In this document: positions 1 to 5,791 of the stretch, piece by piece
Layout of the letters: each line of letters begins with the position of its first letter
Position numbering within the stretch: position 1 is the stretch's first letter
NCBI GenBank assembly: GCA_029266795.1
Contig: JAQSWE010000051.1
Location: 1 to 11,321 of the forward strand
Direction of reading: 5' to 3'
DNA length: 11,321 nucleotides
From: Alphaproteobacteria bacterium
GTDB lineage: Bacteria; Pseudomonadota; Alphaproteobacteria; Micavibrionales; UBA2020
The notes under the pieces: generated by a model
What the model was told of the DNA's origin: nothing
The model's database searches: none
Seen by the model: the letters and a program-made list of their open reading frames with translations, nothing else
Position numbers and translations under genes: made by a program

Positions 1-29
1 ACAGCGGCAAGGGCGAGATTTTTGAGCAT
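1..29 (-). CDS. Start of an exported protein (partial, runs off left edge)
   Basis: Only the first nine codons are inside the window. On the minus strand an ATG at 27-29 opens MLKNLALAA, which is basic then hydrophobic, as at the start of a signal peptide or membrane anchor. A GGAG Shine-Dalgarno sequence lies about 7 bases before the ATG. The gene is divergent from the dehydrogenase at 144, with 114 bases between them that must hold promoters for both. The function cannot be judged from this fragment. That it is a real gene is inferred from the start codon, ribosome site and peptide character together. Confidence 0.5.
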
Positions 30-48
30 AGGGAATTCTCCGGTCAGG

Positions 49-76
49 TTGAAAATAGGAGCCTTATCAAGATAAT
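49..76 (+). promoter_or_regulatory. Putative sigma-70 promoter of mmsB
   Basis: TTGAAA at 49-54 and GATAAT at 71-76 are separated by 16 bases, each matching five of six consensus positions. The predicted transcript would start near 83 and have a leader of about 60 bases. The -10 box overlaps the 12-base inverted repeat TTATCAAGATAA (64-75). A weaker alternative pair (TTGCGT 88-93, TATCCT 111-116, spacer 17) lies downstream. Confidence 0.45.
64..75. repeat. Inverted repeat TTATCAAGATAA over the mmsB -10 box
   Basis: The perfect 5-base arms TTATC and GATAA are separated by AA. The repeat lies in the divergent intergenic region and covers most of the predicted -10 box of mmsB. Its position would suit an operator, but 5-base arms are short and chance is possible. 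Confidence 0.35.
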
Positions 77-130
77 CCGCGCATTGCTTGCGTCAACCCC
101 CGGCAGCACCTATCCTTGTCCCAACAACGC

Positions 131-138
131 AAAGGAAG
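131..138 (+). promoter_or_regulatory. Shine-Dalgarno site that sets the mmsB start
   Basis: AAAGGAAG lies 5 bases before the ATG at 144. It supports this start over the upstream in-frame TTG at 84, which would add 20 residues before the Rossmann fold that the family does not have. Confidence 0.8.
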
Positions 139-143
139 AACAT

Positions 144-1034
144 ATGCAAAACGTCGGCTTTATCGGCCTTGGCAATATGGGATCGCCGATGGCGCAGAAC
201 CTGCTCAAAGCGGGCTATGCGCTGACCGTGTTCGACCTTGTGCCCGCCGCCGTGGAAGAACTGGTGAAGCAGGGCGCAACCCGCGCCGCATCCATCTCCG
301 ACGCTGCGAAGGATGCCGATATCGCTATCACCATGCTGCCCGCAACCGAGCACAGCCGGAAAGCCTATCTCGCACCCGATGGCGTGATCGCGCGCGCGAA
401 AAAAGGCGCGCTGCTGGTCGACTGCAGCACCATCAACGCGGATGCGGCGAAGGAAATCGCGGGCGCGGCGAAGGAGCGCGGTTTTGCCATGCTGGATGCG
501 CCCGTATCGGGCGGCACGGCGGGAGCGGCGGCGGCGACATTGACCTTTATCGTCGGCGGCGATGAAAATGATCTGGCGCGCGCACGCCCGCTGTTCGAAA
601 AAATGGGCAAGAATATCTTCCATGCGGGCGACAGCGGCGCGGGGCAGATGGCGAAGATCTGCAACAACATGCTGCTCGCGATCCATATGATCGGCACGGC
701 GGAGGCGCTGGCGCTTGGCGTTGCCAACGGGCTCGACCCGAAAATCCTGTCCGGCATCATCGCCAAAAGTTCGGGCCGCAACTGGTCGACGGAAGTCTAT
801 AACCCGTGGCCGGGCGTGATGGACAATGTGCCGGCGTCGCGCGGTTACACCGGCGGCTTCGGCACGGATTTGATGCTGAAGGATTTGGGATTGGCATCGG
901 AAGCTGCCGCCGCATCGGGTGCCGACACGCCGCTCGGCGCGCTCGCCCGCGACATGTACCGCCGCCACAGCGCGTCCGGCAACGGCAAGCTGGATTTTTC
1001 CAGCATCGTGAAACTGCTAACGGCGATTTCCTAA
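144..1034 (+). CDS. mmsB: 3-hydroxyisobutyrate dehydrogenase
   Basis: This 296-residue protein has the usual length of 3-hydroxyisobutyrate dehydrogenases, which oxidise 3-hydroxyisobutyrate to methylmalonate semialdehyde with NAD+ in cytosolic valine breakdown. Seen in the sequence: the dinucleotide-binding GLGNMG at residues 8-13; an aspartate at 31 at the end of the second strand, which in this family favours NAD over NADP; the substrate-binding signature DAPVSGGTAGA at 118-128; the catalytic lysine 171 in GQMAKICNN; and FGTDLMLKDL near 239-248 with the second conserved lysine at 246. The ATG at 144 is chosen because AAAGGAAG precedes it and the Rossmann fold begins at once. The gene stands alone rather than beside mmsA or acyl-CoA dehydrogenases. 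Its TAA overlaps the TAG of the convergent FecR gene. A related beta-hydroxyacid dehydrogenase (for example tartronate semialdehyde reductase) is the main alternative, but the signature and length favour HIBADH. Confidence 0.92.
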   Translation: MQNVGFIGLGNMGSPMAQNLLKAGYALTVFDLVPAAVEELVKQGATRAASISDAAKDADIAITMLPATEHSRKAYLAPDGVIARAKKGALLVDCSTINADAAKEIAGAAKERGFAMLDAPVSGGTAGAAAATLTFIVGGDENDLARARPLFEKMGKNIFHAGDSGAGQMAKICNNMLLAIHMIGTAEALALGVANGLDPKILSGIIAKSSGRNWSTEVYNPWPGVMDNVPASRGYTGGFGTDLMLKDLGLASEAAAASGADTPLGALARDMYRRHSASGNGKLDFSSIVKLLTAIS

Positions 1035-1960
1035 CGCTGTATCCGCTGCTGCAATGCCTTCAACCGGCGCTGGCGTTGTTCGCGTGTGCCTGCGTCGTCC
1101 TCGTTGCTTTTCTCGTTCCATCTCTCGCGGCGGGTTTCGGTTTCGCTACGGCGCTGTTGCACGGCGGCCTTGCGCTGCTCGGCCTTTTCCTTGCGCAGTT
1201 CCTGTTTTTGCTCGCGGTTCATGCCTTCTTTCTTCAGGCCTTTTCTTTCCTGCAGGCGCTCGCGCAGCTTTTTGCGCAACTCCATCTGTTTGGGCTGCAT
1301 CTGCTGTATGCGTCCGCGTATCTCGCCGCCGCGGGCGAGTTTCAGGTGCTCGCGCAGGCGCTGCAGCCGGCCCTGTTTCCAGTCCTTGGGCGCAAGCGGC
1401 GCTGCACCGCGTTTGGCAATCATCGTGCCCTGGCCACGCTGCAGCCGCGTATTGCCGCCGCCCGATGCCACATCTATTGTGCCGTCATCGACATAAACGT
1501 CATAGCTGCCATCCGTATCCGGCGCTACGGTGATATCGGTGCCGCGGATGCCGATCGTGCCGGCGGGGCTGTTGATGCTGACATCGGGGTTTTCTTTTTT
1601 CGCGACCAGCCCGCTGACATAGCGGAAGCCGCCCTGCAGGACCGAGTAACGCGCCTTGTTCGATGTCGTATCTTCGGAATCGAACAGATACTCATCGACG
1701 CGGAAGCGCGAATTTTCCGCGAGCGTCCATTCTGTGTTGTCGGCCAGCAGGACGAACAACCGTGATTTTTCGCCCGTTGCCAGTATGTCGCCCATGCCGA
1801 CCGTGTCGTTCAATTTCAGCGCAAAGGGCGCACCGCCGCCGCGCGAAATGGTCGCCGTGCCTTCGATCTCGACGACCGTGCCGATGGTATCTGCCTTCGC
1901 AAGACCGGGAAATAAAAGAACAAGGACAGCGAAAAAGGCAGCAAAGATGCGAAATGTCAT
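1031..1960 (-). CDS. Secreted FecR-domain protein with charged C-terminal tail
   Basis: The product is 309 residues long. Residues 1-23 form a signal peptide ending ALAKA-like (GLAKA, then D24), so export to the periplasm is likely. Residues about 24-180 are a FecR-type beta domain: LKLNDTVGMGDIL near 49-60, then GGFRYVSG at 110-117, and INSPAGTIGIRGTDITV at 129-145, the family's most conserved stretch. From about 195 to the end the protein is very rich in Arg, Lys, Glu and Gln with few hydrophobic residues, suggesting a long charged helix or coiled coil. Unlike classical FecR there is no inner-membrane segment after the signal peptide, and no sigma factor or TonB receptor gene is adjacent, so iron signalling is not supported. 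Stand-alone FecR domains are thought to bind envelope ligands, but the ligand here is unknown. The ATG at 1960 follows GAAAGG; an upstream TTG at 1978 is rejected because it would place six residues before the signal peptide. Confidence 0.82.
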   Translation of the reverse strand: MTFRIFAAFFAVLVLLFPGLAKADTIGTVVEIEGTATISRGGGAPFALKLNDTVGMGDILATGEKSRLFVLLADNTEWTLAENSRFRVDEYLFDSEDTTSNKARYSVLQGGFRYVSGLVAKKENPDVSINSPAGTIGIRGTDITVAPDTDGSYDVYVDDGTIDVASGGGNTRLQRGQGTMIAKRGAAPLAPKDWKQGRLQRLREHLKLARGGEIRGRIQQMQPKQMELRKKLRERLQERKGLKKEGMNREQKQELRKEKAEQRKAAVQQRRSETETRRERWNEKSNEDDAGTREQRQRRLKALQQRIQR

Positions 1961-2017
1961 GGTTCTGGGCCCTTTCAAAGGCGCGGGATATAGCTATTAC
2001 GGCAGCAGCAGCCATCC

Positions 2018-2049
2018 CCCTGCGCGGATAAGCCGCTTTATTTGCAGGG
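2018..2049. repeat. Nested inverted repeats behind dctA
   Basis: CCCTGC (2018-2023) pairs with GCAGGG (2044-2049), and inside it GCGG (2024-2027) pairs with CCGC (2033-2036). The structure lies between the stop of dctA and the FecR gene on the minus strand. It could slow or end dctA transcription or protect its 3' end, but no run of T follows, so it is not a typical intrinsic terminator. A separate 12-base palindrome, CTAAAATTTTAG, covers the dctA stop at 2057-2068. Confidence 0.35.
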
Positions 2050-2064
2050 AAATTGCCTAAAATT

Positions 2065-3333
2065 TTAGTCTTTTGCCAGTTCCTTGTGGAAGGTTTTAAG
2101 GTCGATGTCTTTTTCCCATTTCGAAATCACGATGGCGGCGACGCCGTTGCCGATCAGGTTGGTGATCGCGCGCGCCTCTGACATGAAACGGTCGATGCCG
2201 AGGATGAGCGCAAGGCCCGCGACCGGCACATGCGGCACAACGGCCAAGGTTGCGGCGAGCGTGATGAACCCCGCCCCGGTGACGCCCGATGCGCCTTTCG
2301 ATGTCAGCAGCGCGACGCCGAGAATGGCGGCCTGCTGCCCCCAGGTGAGGTCGATATTCAGCGCCTGCGCCACGAACAGCGCAGCGAGCGTCAGGTAAAT
2401 ATTCGTGCCGTCGAGGTTGAAGGAATAACCGGACGGCACGACCAAGCCGACCGTACCGCGCCCGCAGCCGAGTTTTTCCAGCTTCGCCATCAAGGGCGCA
2501 AGCACGCTTTCCGACGACGATGTGCCGAGCACGATCAGGATTTCTTCCTTGATGTAGCGCAGGAACCGCCAGAGCGAAAAACCCGTCACCCGCGCTACAG
2601 TACCGAGGATGACCGCGACGAAGAGGAAGCAGGTGAGGTAAAACGCCCCCATCAACGCCATCAGCGGTTTCAGGGATTCAAGGCCGTATTTGCCGATGGT
2701 GAAGGCCATCGCCGCACCCGCGCCGATAGGGGCGAGACGCATGATGACATTCATCATCGCAAAGAAAATATGCGACGCCTGTTCGATAAATTCATGCACC
2801 GCCGCACCTTTCGGCCCCATGCGGTTGAGCGCATAGCCGAACAGCAGCGCGACCAGCAATACCTGCAGCAGGTCGCCCGTGCCGGTGAAGGCGTCGGCGA
2901 AGGTTTTCGGGATGATGTGCAGCAGGAAACCAACCGTCGACTGGTCATGCGCGGCCTGCGCGTAACTTGCGACCGATGACGCGTCGAGCTGCGCGGGATC
3001 GGCATTGAACCCCGCGCCCGGTTTCAGCGTATTGGCGACCGCAAGGCCGATCAATAGCGCGATGGTCGAGATGACTTCGAAATAGAGCAGCGTCTTGACG
3101 CCCACGCGCCCGACCTTTTTCATGTCGCCCGCCGCCGTGATGCCGAGCACGATGGTGCAAAATACGATAGGGCCGATGAGCATCTTGACGAGCGCGATGA
3201 ATCCATCGGCGGCGGGTTTCATTTTCACCCCCGCTTCCGGCCAGATATAACCCGTTACCCCACCAATGACGATCGCGCAGAGCACCCAGAAATAGAGGTG
3301 ATGATGGAGGGGCTTTTTGGGTTCTTTTTTCAT
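2065..3333 (-). CDS. dctA: C4-dicarboxylate transporter, DAACS family
   Basis: This 422-residue inner-membrane symporter is close to the usual length of DctA (about 430). It imports succinate, fumarate and malate with cations. Seen in the sequence: the serine-rich SSSES motif at 272-276 at the tip of hairpin loop 1; GYSFNLDGT at 302-310, the NMDGT-type motif of transmembrane helix 7; SKGASGVTGAGF at 345-356 in hairpin loop 2; and DRFMSEARAITNLIGNGVA at 381-399 in helix 8, which carries the substrate-binding residues. Hydrophobic segments cover most of residues 13-405. The ATG at 3333 follows AAAGGA. No DctB/DctS-type sensor gene is near, and I found no clear sigma-54 site upstream, so the usual DctBD control is not shown. 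The FecR gene follows on the same strand after 104 bases and is probably a separate unit. Glutamate/aspartate transport by a sister subfamily is possible but less likely. Confidence 0.93.
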   Translation of the reverse strand: MKKEPKKPLHHHLYFWVLCAIVIGGVTGYIWPEAGVKMKPAADGFIALVKMLIGPIVFCTIVLGITAAGDMKKVGRVGVKTLLYFEVISTIALLIGLAVANTLKPGAGFNADPAQLDASSVASYAQAAHDQSTVGFLLHIIPKTFADAFTGTGDLLQVLLVALLFGYALNRMGPKGAAVHEFIEQASHIFFAMMNVIMRLAPIGAGAAMAFTIGKYGLESLKPLMALMGAFYLTCFLFVAVILGTVARVTGFSLWRFLRYIKEEILIVLGTSSSESVLAPLMAKLEKLGCGRGTVGLVVPSGYSFNLDGTNIYLTLAALFVAQALNIDLTWGQQAAILGVALLTSKGASGVTGAGFITLAATLAVVPHVPVAGLALILGIDRFMSEARAITNLIGNGVAAIVISKWEKDIDLKTFHKELAKD

Positions 3334-3344
3334 GGGCGTTCCTT

Positions 3345-3355
3345 TGGTTCAACCA
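3345..3355 (-). repeat. Palindrome TGGTT-G-AACCA abutting the dctA ribosome site
   Basis: Read on the minus strand, TGGTTGAACCA runs straight into the AAAGGA Shine-Dalgarno sequence of dctA. The 1-base centre is too tight for an RNA hairpin, so if it has a role it is more likely a protein-binding site. The rest of the 179-base gap to the plus-strand gene at 3513 contains an AT-rich patch at about 3390-3416, in which I could not fix a confident promoter. Confidence 0.25.
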
Positions 3356-3482
3356 TACCAGCCTTGGACGGCCCGGTCAGGACAGGTTATTTTTCACATA
3401 ATAATTTAACGAAATTCCGGCTTGTGGCGCTGCCCCTTATTTGCGAGAGTCACGGCAGTCCATAAAACCTGCTTTCAACAAC

Positions 3483-3500
3483 GCCGCGCCTTCTCGCGGC
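3483..3500 (+). repeat. Leader hairpin ending at the ribosome site of the 3513 gene
   Basis: GCCGCG (3483-3488) and CGCGGC (3495-3500) form a perfect 6-base GC-only stem with a 6-base loop, CCTTCT. The Shine-Dalgarno sequence AAAGGTGA starts at the very next base (3501-3508). The stem would sit in the mRNA leader and could affect ribosome loading or RNA stability. No function is shown. Confidence 0.4.
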
Positions 3501-3512
3501 AAAGGTGACGCC

Positions 3513-4109
3513 ATGAACGACCTGTACCGCAAATATCCGCGCCTGCTGCAATTCGATATGTCGCGCAACGACCACATGGTGCAGGACATGCTGGGCCCGC
3601 AACCGGCGCACCTGACCGCCTTCCAGCAGCAGGCCTACCGGTTGATCGAGCAGCATGGCGAAGGCACGCCCGCACAGAAGGAAGCCGCCATGATCTGCGC
3701 GGCGCTCGTGATCGAGCCGCAGCTGCTCTATATGGACATGCCCAACCTCATCATGAATTACGGCCCCGAGGTCGAGAACGCGATCGAGCCGCTGATCGGC
3801 GCGCGCCCCGGCGAGCCCCTGCCCCCCGTCATCGCGCTCGCCCGCGCGGCCTCCGGCATCGTGCTGATGGAAAACATGGTGAAGTCGGTCGCGGCGGGCG
3901 AGCCGCTGGGCGGCAAGACTGCCGATGTGCTGGCGCATGTAAAAGCATCCTTCGCGCAGGATGACACATCCTTCGCCAATATCGACGGATCGCCGCTGGT
4001 GGCGCGCTTCTTTACAGCGAAAGACGATTTGTTCGCAAGGCTGGAAGCGAAGCTGGCGGCGGAAAAACCCGCGCCCCGCAAGGACCGCGGCAGAAGCTTC
4101 GATCTATAA
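3513..4109 (+). CDS. Orphan alpha-helical protein, unknown function
   Basis: I do not recognise this 198-residue protein. It has no signal peptide and no membrane segment, so it is probably cytosolic, and it looks almost wholly helical. Residues about 52-96 (from GTPAQKEAAMICAAL to YGPEVENAIEPLIG) faintly resemble the helix pattern of a RelA/SpoT-like HD domain, but the metal-binding His-Asp pair is absent, so this is a weak guess and no enzyme activity is implied. The last 15 residues are basic and probably disordered. The start at 3513 is set by AAAGGTGA five bases upstream at 3501-3508; an upstream in-frame TTG at 3441 has no such support. The stop is 3 bases from the stop of the convergent gene at 4113. 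Base composition matches its neighbours. The reality of the gene rests on its ribosome site, length and fit against both neighbours. Confidence 0.7.
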   Translation: MNDLYRKYPRLLQFDMSRNDHMVQDMLGPQPAHLTAFQQQAYRLIEQHGEGTPAQKEAAMICAALVIEPQLLYMDMPNLIMNYGPEVENAIEPLIGARPGEPLPPVIALARAASGIVLMENMVKSVAAGEPLGGKTADVLAHVKASFAQDDTSFANIDGSPLVARFFTAKDDLFARLEAKLAAEKPAPRKDRGRSFDL

Positions 4110-4112
4110 ACT

Positions 4113-4691
4113 TTAAGGCTTTTTCGTCTCTTCCTGCATTTTGCGCAACGCGTCCGGCACATCGGGCGCTTTCATCAGCTTGTCGAAATTTTCCTGCATG
4201 ATGGCGAGCTGCGCTTCATCGCGCGTATCGAGGAATGTATAGAACGCCCCGCCCATGGCATCCGCGAGCGGCGACAGGCTGGGTTTTCCCATCATGTGCT
4301 TGTACTGCGTCACCGCAAACCCAAAGGTTTCCTCGCGCTTGGCCCATTGCTCGCGGTCGGCGCCCGCCAGCAGAAAATTGATGCTGTCGGACAGCATGTA
4401 GGAATAAGCCTCGCGCGGCAGGTTGGTGAATTGCGTGATGGCGTCGGTGAGACAAGCGCAGACGCCCGACAGCACGGCATATTGCTCCCAGGGCAGCGCA
4501 CCGGTCAGGCCCGATTTTTTAAACATGTCGTCGCAGAGGATAATAACGGTCAGCGTCGCGTCGCTCGACAACCCGGTCAGGAAATCCGCCTCGCCGGAGG
4601 GCGGGGCATTGCGCGTATTCAGGTAGTCGCGCAGCTTTTCCGCCCGCTTCATTTGCAGGGCTGTCGTCTTGAAATCCTCGTTTGCCGCCAT
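4113..4691 (-). CDS. Orphan alpha-helical protein, unknown function
   Basis: This 192-residue protein is not one I recognise. It lacks a signal peptide and any long hydrophobic run; predicted helices fill most of it. The middle part, about residues 45-110, holds three cysteines (53, 78 and 80, the last two as CAC) and moderately hydrophobic helices such as DATLTVIILCDD, which suggests a small helical bundle. The C-terminal 25 residues are charged (ALRKMQEETKK). No catalytic or DNA-binding motif is visible. It converges tail to tail with the orphan at 3513 and is divergent from the metallopeptidase gene at 4761. The ribosome site before the ATG at 4691 is weak (GGCGG or GGTG). Amino-acid use is protein-like and the frame fills the space between two real genes, which supports it as a gene. 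Confidence 0.68.
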   Translation of the reverse strand: MAANEDFKTTALQMKRAEKLRDYLNTRNAPPSGEADFLTGLSSDATLTVIILCDDMFKKSGLTGALPWEQYAVLSGVCACLTDAITQFTNLPREAYSYMLSDSINFLLAGADREQWAKREETFGFAVTQYKHMMGKPSLSPLADAMGGAFYTFLDTRDEAQLAIMQENFDKLMKAPDVPDALRKMQEETKKP

Positions 4692-4724
4692 GTTGCACCG
4701 CCGAAAGAGGGAAAATGAAGGGCA

Positions 4725-4752
4725 TTGACCTGCCCCCTGCTTACCTTAAGAT
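4725..4752 (+). promoter_or_regulatory. Putative promoter giving a leaderless mRNA for the HETGH protein
   Basis: TTGACC (4725-4730, five of six) and TAAGAT (4747-4752, four of six) are separated by 16 bases. Transcription would start at about 4759, only a couple of bases before the ATG at 4761, and no Shine-Dalgarno sequence precedes that ATG. The two facts agree with a leaderless or nearly leaderless transcript. Confidence 0.42.
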
Positions 4753-4760
4753 ATTCCTAT

Positions 4761-5714
4761 ATGACAGCAAAGCCGAAAAAACGGCCCGCACCCGATGCGG
4801 GTCCAAGCTTGCGTTTCGATTTCAACGCCGCGGCGAAACGCGCGCTGAAGGACCATCCCGAATTGCGCGGCAACATGCTGTTCATCCATGCGGGCGAAAC
4901 GAAGCCCGATGCCCATTCGGACGACCTGATGATGCAGGGCGTCGATGACGATGAAATCGCCGATGTCGAAAAAATGGTGCGCGACGCGAAGCGGCTGAAA
5001 ACATCTTTTCATCTTGCCGTCAGCCGCGAGGACCACAAGAAAAGCCTCGGCGTGCTGGTGTTCCATCCTGACAAGCATTCCATTTTCGGCGCGAAACCGA
5101 GCCCGGCGGATGATGCCGGCACGTTTGACCACGAAACCGGCCATGCCCTGATTTCCCGCACCGAAGGCACGCTTAGCGAAAACGCCGCCGACGGTTTCGC
5201 CGCGATCCGCCATTTCCAGCGTTTCGACAATGCGCGGGAGAATTTGGAATATGCGGGCTGGAAACGCGCGGCTGTCGCGATGCTGCTGGGCAAGACGTCG
5301 CATTTGACGACCTTCACCATCGACCGCATCATTTGCGATGCCGAGGCCGCGAAATTTTCCAGCCTGAAACCCGCCGAGACGAAAAAAATCGCGGAAGAAT
5401 ACGCGCGCAAATTCACACCTTCGGCAAAACGGTTGGCAAAAATCAGCCACGACTTCGCACCGCTCAAAAAGCTGCCGCCGCAGCAGGCAGCGGAAAAACT
5501 GGCGGCGATCACGCTGAAGGCACGCGCCGACTCGGATACCTTTTACCTCGGCGCGCGGGTGCTGGCGGGGGCCTTCCGCAAAGGCGGCCTGCGGCTGGAT
5601 GGCAAAAAAATCGATCTCAGCGGTGAAGAACATGCCCAGCTGCGAATGAAACTCAAAATGAAAATCGAAAAAATGCCTAAAAATCATCCACTTAAGAAGA
5701 TTGTGGTATTATAG
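4761..5714 (+). CDS. Putative zinc metallopeptidase with HETGH motif
   Basis: The product is 317 residues long, without signal peptide or membrane segment. Residues 124-128 read HETGH, a match to the HExxH zinc motif in which the two histidines bind zinc and the glutamate activates water. Twelve residues later comes ENAADGFAA (E140, D144), which resembles the ExxADxFA helix that follows HExxH in ImmA/IrrE-type gluzincins, where that glutamate is the third zinc ligand. Residues 95-105 (SLGVLVFHPDK) could be the strand before the active-site helix. The C-terminal 150 residues are helical and lysine-rich and match nothing I know. By analogy a cytosolic peptidase is plausible; the substrate is unknown. 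The ATG at 4761 is chosen although it lacks a ribosome site, because a promoter appears to place the RNA start beside it; an upstream in-frame TTG (4725) is itself the -35 box. The ImmA/IrrE link rests on motif spacing alone. Confidence 0.72.
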   Translation: MTAKPKKRPAPDAGPSLRFDFNAAAKRALKDHPELRGNMLFIHAGETKPDAHSDDLMMQGVDDDEIADVEKMVRDAKRLKTSFHLAVSREDHKKSLGVLVFHPDKHSIFGAKPSPADDAGTFDHETGHALISRTEGTLSENAADGFAAIRHFQRFDNARENLEYAGWKRAAVAMLLGKTSHLTTFTIDRIICDAEAAKFSSLKPAETKKIAEEYARKFTPSAKRLAKISHDFAPLKKLPPQQAAEKLAAITLKARADSDTFYLGARVLAGAFRKGGLRLDGKKIDLSGEEHAQLRMKLKMKIEKMPKNHPLKKIVVL

Positions 5715-5731
5715 TAATTTCCGCAATCCCG

Positions 5732-5761
5732 TTGACGGTTTTTATGCACAGGCGTACCGTC
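5732..5761 (+). promoter_or_regulatory. Possible promoter with inverted repeat before the hydrolase operon
   Basis: TTGACG (5732-5737) is followed after 17 bases by TACCGT (5755-5760), a weak -10. The same stretch holds the inverted repeat GACGGT (5734-5739) and ACCGTC (5756-5761), so each arm covers one promoter element. TATAAC at 5766-5771 is an alternative -10 but has no good -35 at normal spacing. Confidence 0.3.
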
Positions 5762-5791
5762 TGCCTATAACAGGGCAAGGGCCACAGGGCC

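Noticed and set aside
93..968. 291-codon open frame on the minus strand opposite mmsB
   Set aside because: It is rich in Arg, His, Ala and Gly as expected from the reverse of a GC-rich gene, has no family motif, and mmsB on the other strand is certain.
806..1765. 319-codon plus-strand frame over the end of mmsB and most of the FecR gene
   Set aside because: It overlaps two well-supported genes; its Leu/Phe-rich stretch mirrors the charged tail of the FecR protein on the other strand.
2018..2049. Intrinsic terminator behind dctA
   Set aside because: The stem is nested and GC-rich but no T run follows on the minus strand, so it is listed only as an inverted repeat.
3447..3451. GAGTC as a CcrM (GANTC) methylation control site upstream of the orphan gene
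   Set aside because: A single site is expected by chance; no cluster or promoter overlap was found.
3334..3460. Sigma-54 promoter for dctA, as in rhizobia
   Set aside because: The TGGC at about 3425 is followed by TTGC at the wrong distance and points to the plus strand, so no -24/-12 pair with proper spacing is present.
3441..3512. N-terminal extension of the 3513 orphan from TTG 3441
   Set aside because: No ribosome site, and the hairpin and AAAGGTGA point to the ATG at 3513.
4746..5687. 313-codon minus-strand frame opposite the HETGH protein
   Set aside because: Phe/Arg/Gln-rich shadow composition without motifs; the plus frame carries HETGH and a promoter.
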